NCBI GenBank assembly: GCA_029866325.1
Contig: JARWZO010000007.1
Coordinates: 1 to 64,000, forward strand
Direction: 5' to 3'
DNA from: Fluviicola sp.
GTDB taxonomy: Bacteria; Bacteroidota; Bacteroidia; Flavobacteriales_D; Crocinitomicaceae
DNA length: 64,000 bases
Shown here: positions 53,257 to 62,473 of the stretch, piece after piece
How positions within the stretch are numbered: position 1 is the first letter of the stretch
Layout of the letters: each line of letters opens with the position of its first letter
Translations under genes and position numbers: made by a program
Notes under the pieces: generated by a model
Seen by the model: the letters and a program-made list of their open reading frames with translations, nothing else
Database searches by the model: none
What the model was told of the DNA's origin: nothing

Positions 53257-53396
53257 GAGTTATTTGCTAGAATATGTCATTTTGGATATAAAACTAAGTA
53301 GCTATCTAGACTAATTGGAAACGGCAAAATCTTCATTTAACTGCATAATCACCGCTATTGGATTGGTATAATTAAAGCATCGTTTCTAGTCACTAC

Positions 53397-53501
53397 TTAC
53401 GGAAAATGCCGTTCAAGTTCGTTAACCTCATTGTCAACCTTAACCCATTCCTGTCGTTTCTCTATTTGGTTAGGAACTTCGTTTGTTTTTAAAAAGTCCA
53501 T
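53397..53501 (-). CDS. Possible 34-residue ORF
   Basis: Encodes a charged peptide beginning MDFLKTNEVPNQIEKRQEW and ending NELERHFP. An AAAAAGG precedes the ATG. No family recognised; could be a gene remnant. The rest of the 53257-53653 gap shows no gene. Confidence 0.25.
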   Translation of the reverse strand: MDFLKTNEVPNQIEKRQEWVKVDNEVNELERHFP

Positions 53502-53653
53502 CCTTTTTAGTTTTTATTTTCTGGGGGAAGTATCACGTTTATTAATTTAGTGAAGTTGTAAAAAGCGCAGTTGCTAATTCGTCATAAAATGAGACAGGAA
53601 TTGTCCCAAGAAGAAAAGTGAAACAATAAGTTTGGTTATTAATTGGTTGCTTG

Positions 53654-54982
53654 TCATTCATTTTCATATTGAGTTCTTTTAATAGTACCCAACTCGTAAA
53701 TAAACTCGTTTTCCTCAATTCGTTGCATTTTCTTTGTTCTCAATTCGTTTTGAGTTTCATGAGTCGAATAGAGCACAGACCCTACACTGGTTATGGAAAT
53801 ATTATCAACATTGGAATTGATTGTAGCCCCGCAATTTCGTTCATTGAATGGGTTGATGAATTTATTAAACACCTCAAAATCGTTACATTGAAAGATATCA
53901 TTTCTGCCAAATCCAGGTCTTGAATCAGAAGTAAAGAAAAAGATCTTATTTTCTTCATCAAAAAAAGGTGCAAACTCATTCCCTGATGTATTGATGCGAT
54001 TCAATTCAAAGACTTCTCCAACACAATTTCCTTCATTGTTGATCTCTACAGCAACAATATCTCTTTGGCCGTCTCTTTCTACAGAATAATAGAGCACATT
54101 GTCAGCGCCTAAAAAAGGGGTAGAATTCCACTTGGTGAAATTGATTGTTTCGGGAAGACGTTTACTAGATATCAGTTTGTTTCCCTTGATTGTTCCACAA
54201 TAAAGCACTGTTCTACCTTCCTCTTCATTGGTGAAAACAATCTTTCCATCGCTTCGTAAGAAAAAATCATTCATGGTAGAACTTATACCACGAATTTTTC
54301 TCCATTTCTCTTTTGAAGATTTCCGAAGTGTTTCTAAGTGACCTTTTGAATAACGATATTCTAGTTGATTATTGGCCTTTGCGATCCAATTGTAGGTATT
54401 TATCTGTTCAGCAAATGGTTGCCATGATTTATAGTCATAAACGAGTTCAAGGACATCTTCATAGAACTCATAATCCGAACGATCAAAGGGGAAATCTGTC
54501 TGATATGGAGACTCATAACCTTTCTTTTGATACAACTGGTGGAAATACTTGAGGTTTTGCCTGACAATATGATATTGTCCTTGTTCGACACCAAGTTCAA
54601 ATAGGCGGAAGTAATAATAGGGCTGTTGTTCAATTGCGAAATCGATTCCACTTTTGTAGAAACATAGTGCTGAATCTCGGATTCCTTCTTCATAGAGAAT
54701 ATCTGCCAAAAACAATTGCGCTTCTGTTAAGGCAAAACTAATCGAAACAGCCTCATACAAAGAAGATTTGGCTTTTTTGATCTCTCCATTTTTATACAAT
54801 TCACATGCTTCATTATAATGTGGTAAAGCTTGGTACTGATCAGCAGAATTTCCTTTAGGATGATCCGGATGTTCATGAGGTTGTTGAGCGAGAGAATGTG
54901 CTGATATGACCAAAAAAAAGAGTAGCACACAGCCAACTTTCGGTTTGACAACTATTGAAAATGGTTTAAAAATGTTTTTCAT
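53654..54982 (-). CDS. Secreted TPR/PD40-repeat protein
   Basis: 442 residues with a signal peptide ending SLAQQ (about 33). Residues 50-150 hold TPR-like helices (HYNEACELYKNGEIKKAKSSL, LFLADILYEEGIRDSALCFY). From about 235 on, beta-propeller PD40/WD40-like blades appear: SSTMNDFFLRSDGKIVFTNEEEG, VLYYSVERDGQRDIVAVEIN and KIFFFTSDSRPGFGRNDIF. The TPR plus PD40 layout recalls T9SS-associated periplasmic proteins of the PorE type, but no OmpA-like domain is present. Located 60 bp downstream of the orphan HTH gene, probably co-transcribed. Confidence 0.7.
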   Translation of the reverse strand: MKNIFKPFSIVVKPKVGCVLLFFLVISAHSLAQQPHEHPDHPKGNSADQYQALPHYNEACELYKNGEIKKAKSSLYEAVSISFALTEAQLFLADILYEEGIRDSALCFYKSGIDFAIEQQPYYYFRLFELGVEQGQYHIVRQNLKYFHQLYQKKGYESPYQTDFPFDRSDYEFYEDVLELVYDYKSWQPFAEQINTYNWIAKANNQLEYRYSKGHLETLRKSSKEKWRKIRGISSTMNDFFLRSDGKIVFTNEEEGRTVLYCGTIKGNKLISSKRLPETINFTKWNSTPFLGADNVLYYSVERDGQRDIVAVEINNEGNCVGEVFELNRINTSGNEFAPFFDEENKIFFFTSDSRPGFGRNDIFQCNDFEVFNKFINPFNERNCGATINSNVDNISITSVGSVLYSTHETQNELRTKKMQRIEENEFIYELGTIKRTQYENE

Positions 54983-55042
54983 GACAATGTGATGCTATAT
55001 TGTAGTTCTTTTTTCAATTGTGGACAATGAAATTCTAGCTAT

Positions 55043-55519
55043 TTAAAGCGATACTATAAAATGTGTTAGGCTTTCCTCTGGAAGAATGCCGAGTCTCTTT
55101 TTGAGTCTGTACTTAGCCGTTTTTATGCTGCTCGGTTCAACGGTTTTAAATGCCGCAATTCCCTTTGTATCCATTCCTATTCGGATTAATTTGACTAAGT
55201 CTATTTCACCTTTCGATAGGCTAGGGTAAAGATTATTCAGTTTTTTGATAAACGAAGAATTAACTAAACGAAATTGGTCAACATAAAGTTTTCGTTCATT
55301 TTGTTGATTAATTTCATGTTGTAGTAGCAGTAGGATGTGATTGAATGACGTTTTATGATGCTCATCTCCTGTTGGAACAAATTCTTTTATCAAAATAACG
55401 AGATTTTCCAGAAACTCATTCTGCTGATATAAAAGTTTAGTTAATTCCACTATTTGTTCCTGTGCGAATTCAAGATCTAAACCTGTATGTAACACTTTAT
55501 CAGTAGATTGCCCTATCAT
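55043..55519 (-). CDS. Orphan HTH regulator (coiled coil plus LuxR-like DNA-binding domain)
   Basis: 158 residues, no signal peptide or membrane segment. Residues 15-55 look coiled-coil (LEFAQEQIVELTKLLYQQNEF). The C-terminal 75 residues are a helix-turn-helix: YPSLSKGEIDLVKLIRIGMDTKGIAAF and SSIKTAKYRLKKRLGI. It resembles the output end of the TPR regulator at 29432-31336 without its sensor half. It may take its signal from the neighbouring TPR/PD40 protein or act alone. It is divergent from the phosphatase/PKD gene. Confidence 0.75.
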   Translation of the reverse strand: MIGQSTDKVLHTGLDLEFAQEQIVELTKLLYQQNEFLENLVILIKEFVPTGDEHHKTSFNHILLLLQHEINQQNERKLYVDQFRLVNSSFIKKLNNLYPSLSKGEIDLVKLIRIGMDTKGIAAFKTVEPSSIKTAKYRLKKRLGILPEESLTHFIVSL

Positions 55520-55746
55520 ACTGTTACAACTATAAATTCAATTAATAGATCGAAACGAAAGTAACAGTATCGGAAGATAGTCCAATTAATTTAACGCATT
55601 GCTTTTATAATCAAATTATGAATAAAATTATAATTGTGTTAAGGTAGCCCTCATGTATCCCTTTCCAACTAAAAGCTTTTAGTGAATTGACATTCCTTTG
55701 CCTGTCTTTAAGAATTATATTAAATATCGGATCAAAGCCAACACGT

Positions 55747-58700
55747 ATGAGATCAGTAATTTTTACTTTACTTGCATTACTCATAACGACAACATCTTTC
55801 GGTGCAACACGTCGTTACCGTTTAATGCACAATTCCAACCCTTCTACGGAAATTACGATTGGTTGGGAACAGCAATCGGGAACAAGTCCAGTTATCCATT
55901 ACGGAACTGTTGATCAAGGTACCAATTTTGCACTGTATCCAAGCACGCAAGCTCCCTATCGTCAAGTGACCTACATGGGAATGAATAATCGCTTTGCTAA
56001 AATAACAGGATTGACTCCTAATACGGTGTACTATTTTGTAATAAAGGATTCGGAAGGGACTTCGAATCGCTATTGGTTTACAACAATGCCGAACGATAAT
56101 AGTCAGACGCTTTCATTTATTTCAGGAGGCGATTCGCGATCTGGAACAACACAGCGCCAGAATGGAAATAGAATGGTTGCTAAGATTAGACCTCATGCGG
56201 TGCTTTTCGGTGGTGATTTAGTGGACACTCCGGGAGATGCCTCAATTCAAGAATGGTTAGATGATTGGCAATTGTCGATTACTACAGATGGTCAAATGAT
56301 TCCATTGGTTCACTCTTACGGAAATCACGAGCAATACGGATCGGGAGGAGCAAATTTTATGTATGACCTTTTTGACACTCCTTACGATGTTTATTACAAT
56401 GTACGATACGGAGGAAATCTCTTTTCTTGTTATACACTCAATGGAGAAGTGCTACCAGGACACACCATTCCAAACAATACGGTTCGTGTGGCTCAAAAAA
56501 ACTGGTTACAATCTACTTTATCTACGGATGCTTCCATTTGGAAATTCGCACAATATCACAGACCGATAGTTCCACACAATTCAACAAAAGGAGAAGGTGC
56601 TGATGAGTATTCTGATTGGGCGAATTATTTCTATGATTATGGAGTGCGAGTTGTTGCTGAAAGTGATGCCCACTGTACTAAGATAACGAATGAATTAAAA
56701 CCTGCTTTTGTTGGATCTCCTTCTGGTGGTTCTGGAAGCTGGTTTGTTTCCACTGTTCCGGGTGTTGACGACCCTAACAAAGGAATAACCTTTATTGGTG
56801 AAGGAGCTTGGGGTACGATTCGCGTAGCAGACGACACACATCCCATTACGAAAGCATCGGGAAGTTTCTATCAGTTCAACTGGCTTTTAGTCGATGCATG
56901 TAAAATTGAAATACGTACAATTGACACTCAAAGCCCTGGTACAGTCCCCCAACACATATTTGGCGATTACTCGTCAATTTCAGCTGGTTTAGAAGCACAA
57001 GTTTGGAAGCCGTCAGCTATGCCTACGGGTGTTTCTACGATTGCTAAGTGTAATCCTCCAATAGCAAATTTCTCAGCAAATCAAACAAACGTCTTTACAG
57101 GAACTACAATCAATTTTACCGATTTATCGACTAATTCCCCGACTTCATGGTCATGGAATTTTGGGGATGGTGTTGGGACATCAACAGCCCAAAACCCTTC
57201 TTACACCTATAATACTCCAGGCACTTATACAGTTACATTAACATGTACGAATGCGGAGGGCTCAGATACTGAAATAAAAGTTGCTTATATCGTAGTTCAG
57301 GCACCAACGGCTCCGACAGCAAATTTTGCCGCGAATATTACGTCGGCATCTGTAGGTCAGAATATTTCGTTTACAGATCTTTCTACTGGCGTACCAACGG
57401 CTTGGTCATGGAATTTTGGAGATGGTCTTGGTACATCAACCTTACAAAATCCAACTTATGCTTATGGTACACCGGGAACTTACACCGTAACACTTACAGC
57501 TTCTAATGTTTATGGAAATGATGCTGAAATTAAAACAGCATATATCGTAGTTGCAAGTGGAGGAACAGTGTCAGTTTTTGTTGCGACAGGAAATGATGAT
57601 GCGGAGGAATTCCGAACAAATAATTCGATGTATTTAACTAGTTCCGATCTTGAGATTGGTAACGACACTGGTGTAGATCAATACATGGGTGTTCGTTTCC
57701 AGAATGTGAATGTTCCTCAAGGAGCAATCATATCGAATGCCAGAATTCGTTTCAGAGCAGACGAAACGGATGCTTTCAGTTCTCAAATGAACATCTACAT
57801 CAAGGCAGAAGATGTAAACAACTCAGCTCAGTTTACAACAACAGCAGGAAATATTTCCGGTAGAACACTTACAACAGCAATGTACACCTGGCCAGATGGA
57901 TCAGTACCAGGATGGACTGCTGATACATACTATGATACGCCAAATCTTTCAACTGTGATTCAAGAAGTAGTGGATCGCGGCGGATGGAATTCCGGAAATG
58001 CAATGTCCTTTGTTTTTTGGAGTGATTTAGCGGAGTCAAGCGAGCGTGTTGCTTATGCCTACGAAGGTGGTTCACCGGCACAGTTGGTTTTCGATTACAC
58101 CATACCAACTCCTCCTGCTCCAGTTGCTAACTTCTCAGCATCTGCATCATCAGCATGTCAAGGGGCGTCGATTTCTTTAACAGATATGTCCACAAATAAC
58201 CCTGTATCTTGGTCTTGGTCGGTTACAGGTCCTCAAACATTGACAAGCTCTGCTCAAAACCCAACATTTAACTTTACCACACCAGGTACTTACTCTGTTT
58301 CATTGGTTGCTTCAAACGCAGGTGGTTCTAATACGTACACTCAAACTAACTCATTGACTATAAACACCTTGCCAGCAACGCCTTCAATCACGGCAGGTGG
58401 AGCAACAACATTCTGTACAGGTGGTTCTGTATCGCTTTCAGCTCCAGCGTCAAGTTCCTACTTATGGTCGAACGGTGCTACAACACAATCAATCAACGCA
58501 ACTGCTGCTGGTTCATATACCGTTCAGGTAACCAACGCGGGTGGATGTCAAAGTGCTGCGAGTTCAGCTACAACAGTAACTGTTAATGCATTGCCAGCAA
58601 CGCCTTCAATCACGGCAGGTGGAGCAACAACATTCTGTGCGGGTGGTTCTGTATCGCTTTCAGCTCCAGCATCAAGTTCATACTTATGGTCGAACGGTGC

Positions 58701-59982
58701 TACAACACAATCAATCAACGCAACTGCTGCGGGTTCATATACCGTTCAGGTAACCAACGCGGGTGGATGTCAAAGTGCTGCGAGCGTGACATCAGTTGTA
58801 ACAGTTAATCCTTTACCGGTTATTGCGTCAGCTCTATTAACGAATCCGGATGCATGTGCCGCATCAACTGGATCGATTGGAATTTCAGGATCTGCGACAG
58901 GAGAATTAAGCTGGACAGGATCTGCGAGCGGTACATTGAGTAATGTCACACTTCCTACAACGGTAAATGCATTGGCTGCAGGAAGTTACACGTTCACACT
59001 CATAGACGTGAACTCGTGTCAATCCAATGCTATACTCGTACTATTAAATGACCCAACGCCACCAGTTACTCCAATTATAACTGCATCAGGTCCTACAACT
59101 TACTGTGATGGAGGTTCTGTAACGTTGACATCCTCTCAAACAATTGGCAACACTTGGTCTAATTCAGCTACTTCTAACTCGCTAGTTGTTACGAGCAGTG
59201 GACTTTACGCTGTTACATACACAGATATTAATGGCTGTTCTGCCACATCAGCACCAATTTCAATTACGGTGAATCCACTACCAACTGCTCCAACAATTGC
59301 TGCAGATGGACCTGTGAGTTTTTGTGATGGAGGCTCAGTTACATTGACCTCATCGGTTGTATCTGGAATAGAGTGGTCAACGAATGCAACAAATCCTTCC
59401 ATTCTTGTAAATTCAGCAGGCACCTATTCAGTTGTTTACACCGACGGGAACGGATGTGAGGCAACATCAACAGGTATAGAAGTTATTGTACATGCGCTTC
59501 CTACCGTCACCATGAATGAGCTTTCCGCTATTTGTGTTTATTCGGATCCATTTACATTAATTGAGGGTCAACCTGCTGGCGGAACGTATTCAGGTATAGG
59601 TGTATCAGGAAGTGATTTTATACCTTCAACTGCGGGTATTGGGAGTCATAGTATCACTTACCAATTCACTGATGCAAATGGATGCATGAATACTGCCACT
59701 TCTGATATTATGGTTGATGAATGTTTGGGGTTAGCTCAAATTGAATCATCAGATTACATTATTTATCCAAATCCAGTAACTGACAAATTGATCATTGAAT
59801 GCAAATGCGATTTTCTAGATGCTGAAATTCAGGTATTCGATGCAAGTGGCCGATTGATTCTTAAACAAGCCTTAGTTGCTGATCCAACAGAATTAGATTT
59901 AAACGAATGGGCTATTGGAACATATAGAGTTGTTGTGAAAAGCAGTAATGGTCTATTCGAAACACAGATCATAAAACAATAA
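55747..59982 (+). CDS. T9SS-exported metallophosphoesterase with PKD and Ig-like modules
   Basis: 1,411 residues from MRSVIFTLL (signal peptide to about 19). Residues 20-110 are a fibronectin-like purple-acid-phosphatase N-domain (EITIGWEQQSG, ITGLTPNTVYYFV). The phosphoesterase follows: GGDSRSG (about 127), FGGDLVDT, YGNHEQY (about 190), QYHRPIVPH, SDAHCT. Two PKD domains follow (WSWNFGDGVGTS, from about 440). A beta-sandwich of about 170 residues (ISNARIRFRADETD) is DNRLRE-like. Then a third PKD and several Ig-like modules. The type A sorting tail (IYPNPVTDKLIIE ... IIKQ) ends it. A large surface or secreted enzyme; substrate unknown. Confidence 0.85.
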   Translation: MRSVIFTLLALLITTTSFGATRRYRLMHNSNPSTEITIGWEQQSGTSPVIHYGTVDQGTNFALYPSTQAPYRQVTYMGMNNRFAKITGLTPNTVYYFVIKDSEGTSNRYWFTTMPNDNSQTLSFISGGDSRSGTTQRQNGNRMVAKIRPHAVLFGGDLVDTPGDASIQEWLDDWQLSITTDGQMIPLVHSYGNHEQYGSGGANFMYDLFDTPYDVYYNVRYGGNLFSCYTLNGEVLPGHTIPNNTVRVAQKNWLQSTLSTDASIWKFAQYHRPIVPHNSTKGEGADEYSDWANYFYDYGVRVVAESDAHCTKITNELKPAFVGSPSGGSGSWFVSTVPGVDDPNKGITFIGEGAWGTIRVADDTHPITKASGSFYQFNWLLVDACKIEIRTIDTQSPGTVPQHIFGDYSSISAGLEAQVWKPSAMPTGVSTIAKCNPPIANFSANQTNVFTGTTINFTDLSTNSPTSWSWNFGDGVGTSTAQNPSYTYNTPGTYTVTLTCTNAEGSDTEIKVAYIVVQAPTAPTANFAANITSASVGQNISFTDLSTGVPTAWSWNFGDGLGTSTLQNPTYAYGTPGTYTVTLTASNVYGNDAEIKTAYIVVASGGTVSVFVATGNDDAEEFRTNNSMYLTSSDLEIGNDTGVDQYMGVRFQNVNVPQGAIISNARIRFRADETDAFSSQMNIYIKAEDVNNSAQFTTTAGNISGRTLTTAMYTWPDGSVPGWTADTYYDTPNLSTVIQEVVDRGGWNSGNAMSFVFWSDLAESSERVAYAYEGGSPAQLVFDYTIPTPPAPVANFSASASSACQGASISLTDMSTNNPVSWSWSVTGPQTLTSSAQNPTFNFTTPGTYSVSLVASNAGGSNTYTQTNSLTINTLPATPSITAGGATTFCTGGSVSLSAPASSSYLWSNGATTQSINATAAGSYTVQVTNAGGCQSAASSATTVTVNALPATPSITAGGATTFCAGGSVSLSAPASSSYLWSNGATTQSINATAAGSYTVQVTNAGGCQSAASVTSVVTVNPLPVIASALLTNPDACAASTGSIGISGSATGELSWTGSASGTLSNVTLPTTVNALAAGSYTFTLIDVNSCQSNAILVLLNDPTPPVTPIITASGPTTYCDGGSVTLTSSQTIGNTWSNSATSNSLVVTSSGLYAVTYTDINGCSATSAPISITVNPLPTAPTIAADGPVSFCDGGSVTLTSSVVSGIEWSTNATNPSILVNSAGTYSVVYTDGNGCEATSTGIEVIVHALPTVTMNELSAICVYSDPFTLIEGQPAGGTYSGIGVSGSDFIPSTAGIGSHSITYQFTDANGCMNTATSDIMVDECLGLAQIESSDYIIYPNPVTDKLIIECKCDFLDAEIQVFDASGRLILKQALVADPTELDLNEWAIGTYRVVVKSSNGLFETQIIKQ
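58369..58790 (+). repeat. Tandem 222-bp coding repeat (two copies)
   Basis: Copies begin at 58369 and 58591 and differ at only a few positions, each encoding an Ig-like module with LPATPSITAGGATTFC and SSYLWSNGATTQS. A recent internal duplication. Confidence 0.85.
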
Positions 59983-59999
59983 TTACTACTTTTTTTTAT

Positions 60000-60037
60000 A
60001 AAAGCTCCTTCAAATTTGAGGGAGCTTTTGTTTTTTT
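60000..60037 (+). terminator. Intrinsic terminator of the phosphatase/PKD gene
   Basis: AAAAGCTCC and GGAGCTTTT enclose an inner TTCAAATTTGA stem, followed by TTTTTTT. It starts 18 bases after the stop codon. Confidence 0.85.
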
Positions 60038-60212
60038 GAGTCTAAACAATTGTTTACCAAGTAATTATGACTCGTTTGAAAACGCGAAAATTGTGAAATC
60101 GCTGGTTCTAGAAGAAGAAAACAGTAACGAAGGTGCAAGGGGTTTGGTAAAACTTGTGGTAAAACAGTGCATCTTGCTAGTTAAGTTGTGTTGTTGTTCG
60201 CCACCCAGAAAT

Positions 60213-60278
60213 AAAGTGCTGACTAAAAATGGAGGTTTGTTGCCGGCATGTACGAGGTGTTGTTCGGCGGTGGGGTGA
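60213..60278 (+). pseudogene. Displaced 3' end of a SPASM radical SAM gene (right copy of direct repeat)
   Basis: Encodes the same last 21 residues as the gene at 52183-53256 (LTKNGGLLPACTRCCSAVG at the end) with one substitution, but nothing upstream resembles the rest of the enzyme. The frame extends upstream to a TTG at 60036 without similarity to anything recognisable. The excess of synonymous changes against the left copy suggests it came from a related functional allele. It marks the right border of the inserted segment. The spacer 60038-60212 shows no gene. Confidence 0.75.
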
Positions 60279-60283
60279 AGGGC

Positions 60284-61396
60284 TTAGCCTTCATTCGGGA
60301 TAAAGTCTACCAATTCATAATTGGCGTTTCTTCCTCCTTCACTTGTTTGTTGAAGTATGCCTTTTTCTATTAAACCTTTTATATCACGTAAAGCAGTGTC
60401 AGCAGACGTTTTGGTGATTTTTGCCCACTTTGAGGTTTGCAATTTACCTTCAAATCCGTCAAAAAGTTTGTTGAGCATTAATCGTTGGCGTTCGTTTATC
60501 GAGGTATGTTCATGCAATTTCCAGAATTCGGCTTTACGCATGATTCGTTGCGTAGTATTTTCGGTGGCAAGCATAGCGTTCTTCAAACAACGCAAAAACC
60601 ATTCAAGCCACTCGGTAATATCACCTGAACTGTGCTGCACTTTTTGTAATACTTGGTAATAGCGTTTGCGTTCTATTAAAATTTGGCTCGACATGCTGTA
60701 AAATCGTTCGCCACTACTTTCTGCACGAGCAAGTAATAAATCGGTTAAAGCGCGACCAATTCTACCATTTCCGTCATCAAAAGGGTGAATAATGATAAAC
60801 CAAAAATGGGCTATGGCTGCTTTTAAGACGAGGTCAAGACTATGATCATTATTAAACCAATCCAAAAACTTGTCCATTTCTAGTTTTACTCGTTTAGGAG
60901 CTACAGCTTCATAATGTATTTTTTCTTTCCCTAGCTCACCTGAAACAACTTGCATTTCGCCTGTCCGGTATTGCCCTACTTCTATTTTATATGGTCCGCT
61001 ATAGCCAGTAGGAAAAAGCGCCGCATGCCAACCGAACAAGCGATCTTGAGTTAAGGGTAACGTATGACGTTGAGTGGCATCAAGCATCATTTCTACCACA
61101 CCTTCTATGTGACGGCTACTTGGCACGAGTCCGGCGCTATTGATACCCAAACGTCTCGCAATAGATGATCGTACTTGGTCATAATTGAGCAATTCTCCTT
61201 CTATTTCTGATGATTTTACCACATCCAAGGTCAAGGCAGTAAGCGTGGCTTCTTCTTTGGCAGAAAAACCCAGCGCATTCATTTGTCCGATGATTTTGCC
61301 TTGCATTAGCCGAACCTCGCCAAACAACGCATTCATCGCTTTGTCTTCCCAAGTGAAGTCAGTCCAATTTTTATGCTCGTAAATGTATGTTGCCAT
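60284..61396 (-). CDS. Class II Fic-family protein with winged-helix C-terminus
   Basis: 370 residues. Fic enzymes usually attach AMP to target proteins. The active-site motif HPFDDGNGRIGR (about residue 205) is complete. The N-terminal inhibitory helix carries the S-x3-E-G motif (SSEIEG, about residue 62), so the protein is class II, self-inhibited. The N-terminal 80 residues fit DUF4172. The last 80 residues (INERQRLMLNKLFDGF ... TALRDIKGLIEKGILQQ) form a winged helix. Upstream are a -7 box and a perfect palindrome, suggesting autoregulation by that winged helix. It begins the accessory region past the 60.28-kb border. Confidence 0.93.
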   Translation of the reverse strand: MATYIYEHKNWTDFTWEDKAMNALFGEVRLMQGKIIGQMNALGFSAKEEATLTALTLDVVKSSEIEGELLNYDQVRSSIARRLGINSAGLVPSSRHIEGVVEMMLDATQRHTLPLTQDRLFGWHAALFPTGYSGPYKIEVGQYRTGEMQVVSGELGKEKIHYEAVAPKRVKLEMDKFLDWFNNDHSLDLVLKAAIAHFWFIIIHPFDDGNGRIGRALTDLLLARAESSGERFYSMSSQILIERKRYYQVLQKVQHSSGDITEWLEWFLRCLKNAMLATENTTQRIMRKAEFWKLHEHTSINERQRLMLNKLFDGFEGKLQTSKWAKITKTSADTALRDIKGLIEKGILQQTSEGGRNANYELVDFIPNEG

Positions 61397-61416
61397 TGTT
61401 TCGTTTCAGCTTGCAA

Positions 61417-61424
61417 CAAATATA
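61417..61424 (-). promoter_or_regulatory. -7 box for fic
   Basis: Minus-strand TATATTTG, a full TAnnTTTG match, ends 20 bases before the fic ATG and lies just downstream of the palindromic operator. Confidence 0.65.
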
Positions 61425-61434
61425 CAGATTATTT

Positions 61435-61450
61435 ACCGCAAATTTGCGGT
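61435..61450. promoter_or_regulatory. Perfect 16-bp palindrome, likely operator of fic
   Basis: ACCGCAAATTTGCGGT is its own reverse complement. A further half-site-like CACCGCA lies at about 61467-61473. It sits 10 bases upstream of the -7 box, over the region where the -33 element would be, so a bound dimer would block the promoter. The best candidate ligand is the Fic protein's own C-terminal winged helix. Confidence 0.7.
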
Positions 61451-61552
61451 GAATATGGTGTGTTTTCACCGCAGGAAGGAATTATCGTGGAGAAAAAATG
61501 CTGTTTTTTAATGGTGAAGTTGTGGGTCTTTGCTATAGAATCAAAAGCGTAA

Positions 61553-61699
61553 TTATAGTGGCTTCGCAAGTTTAATACCTTTTTCTATCAGCGTAGTTAA
61601 AGAGGTTTTTCCTTCTATATAAGAACGCACAACTTCTTTGTCTTCAAGCATTTTAGCCACAGACTTTAGCAAATCATTCTTATTAATTGTCTTTTTCAT
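61553..61699 (-). CDS. Small 48-residue protein upstream of fic
   Basis: ATG to TAA; begins MKKTINKNDLLKSVAKML and ends SLTTLIEKGIKLAKPL. Predicted all-helical and basic. Short proteins with a similar VRSYIEG...LIEKGIK pattern are, as I recall, common in Bacteroidota and of unknown function. It lies 156 bp upstream of fic on the same strand. It could be an antitoxin-like partner, but nothing in the sequence proves that. The rest of the 61397-61794 gap holds the fic promoter and no other gene. Confidence 0.5.
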   Translation of the reverse strand: MKKTINKNDLLKSVAKMLEDKEVVRSYIEGKTSLTTLIEKGIKLAKPL

Positions 61700-61794
61700 G
61701 TAAAGCGAAGATCGTAAATTTTATTTTCGCTAGTTAAGTAAGTGATTAATAGTTAAGTGTATGGCTGTTACAGCAATTGATTAATCTCGGTTAG

Positions 61795-62418
61795 CTAACG
61801 AATCTTAAAGTTGTTCCAAATGTCATATAGTTCGTCTACTTCTATTTCGCTGAAGTGTTTGTTTAAAAGTCCACAATGACTCATATAAGCCATACTCTCT
61901 CCAAATTTTAGATATTGGGTTTGGGGAATTTCTTTTTTCCTTAAACACCTTTTCAACAGTTCTAGCCTTGTTTTTTCGTCTGATTCAATAATGTCGGAAA
62001 TCTTTTCAATTTCGTCTTTCGTGAATCTGTTTGTTATAGCGTCAAATTCCTTCATTACGTTCCAATCTTTTCGTGCGCCCATTCCAATATCCACTCGTCT
62101 GAATCGACCTTTTTGTAATGCGAAATTCAATTCGTCTTTTCGTTCAAAATCAATGTTGTTTTTTTTCAATTCAACCCAAAACATTTCAGTTGCAATGCCA
62201 ACACTCTCTTTCCAAAGTGTTAGTATATTACTTGAAACAAATTTTAATTGAGTAAGTGTAAAAGATTCGTTGCTCAATCTATCAGTCCAATAGTTACCGT
62301 TAATGACTAACGCTTCCTTCGTTTTAGGGTCGAACAGATCAGCGTTGTTTACCAAGTCATTTTGAATATGAATGGTTCTTACGAGCTGGTTTTTGTATTC
62401 TGACTTTTTGTCTGTCAT
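61795..62418 (-). CDS. Hypothetical protein, 207 residues
   Basis: No signal peptide or membrane segment; highly charged, mostly helical. Notable stretches: NYWTDRLSNESFTLTQLKFV, FRRVDIGMGARKDW and a C-terminal SHCGLLNKHFSEIEVDELYDIW. I do not recognise the family. It lies between the small ORF and the ATPase/TIR gene on the same strand, in a region that looks AT-richer than the core. It may be a defence component by position only. Confidence 0.65.
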   Translation of the reverse strand: MTDKKSEYKNQLVRTIHIQNDLVNNADLFDPKTKEALVINGNYWTDRLSNESFTLTQLKFVSSNILTLWKESVGIATEMFWVELKKNNIDFERKDELNFALQKGRFRRVDIGMGARKDWNVMKEFDAITNRFTKDEIEKISDIIESDEKTRLELLKRCLRKKEIPQTQYLKFGESMAYMSHCGLLNKHFSEIEVDELYDIWNNFKIR

Positions 62419-62473
62419 TGTCGAATTTTAAAATCTACTAACGTCTAGGGAAGATGGACTTTTAAAACCAAAA

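Noticed and set aside
53651-53923. 90-codon + strand frame at the end of the TPR/PD40 gene
   Set aside because: Fully antisense to a gene with clear signal peptide and domains; composition is that of a shadow frame.
60036-60278. 80-codon frame starting at TTG and ending in the radical SAM tail
   Set aside because: No ATG, no recognisable domain before the copied tail, and it begins in the preceding gene's terminator tail; treated as a gene fragment instead.
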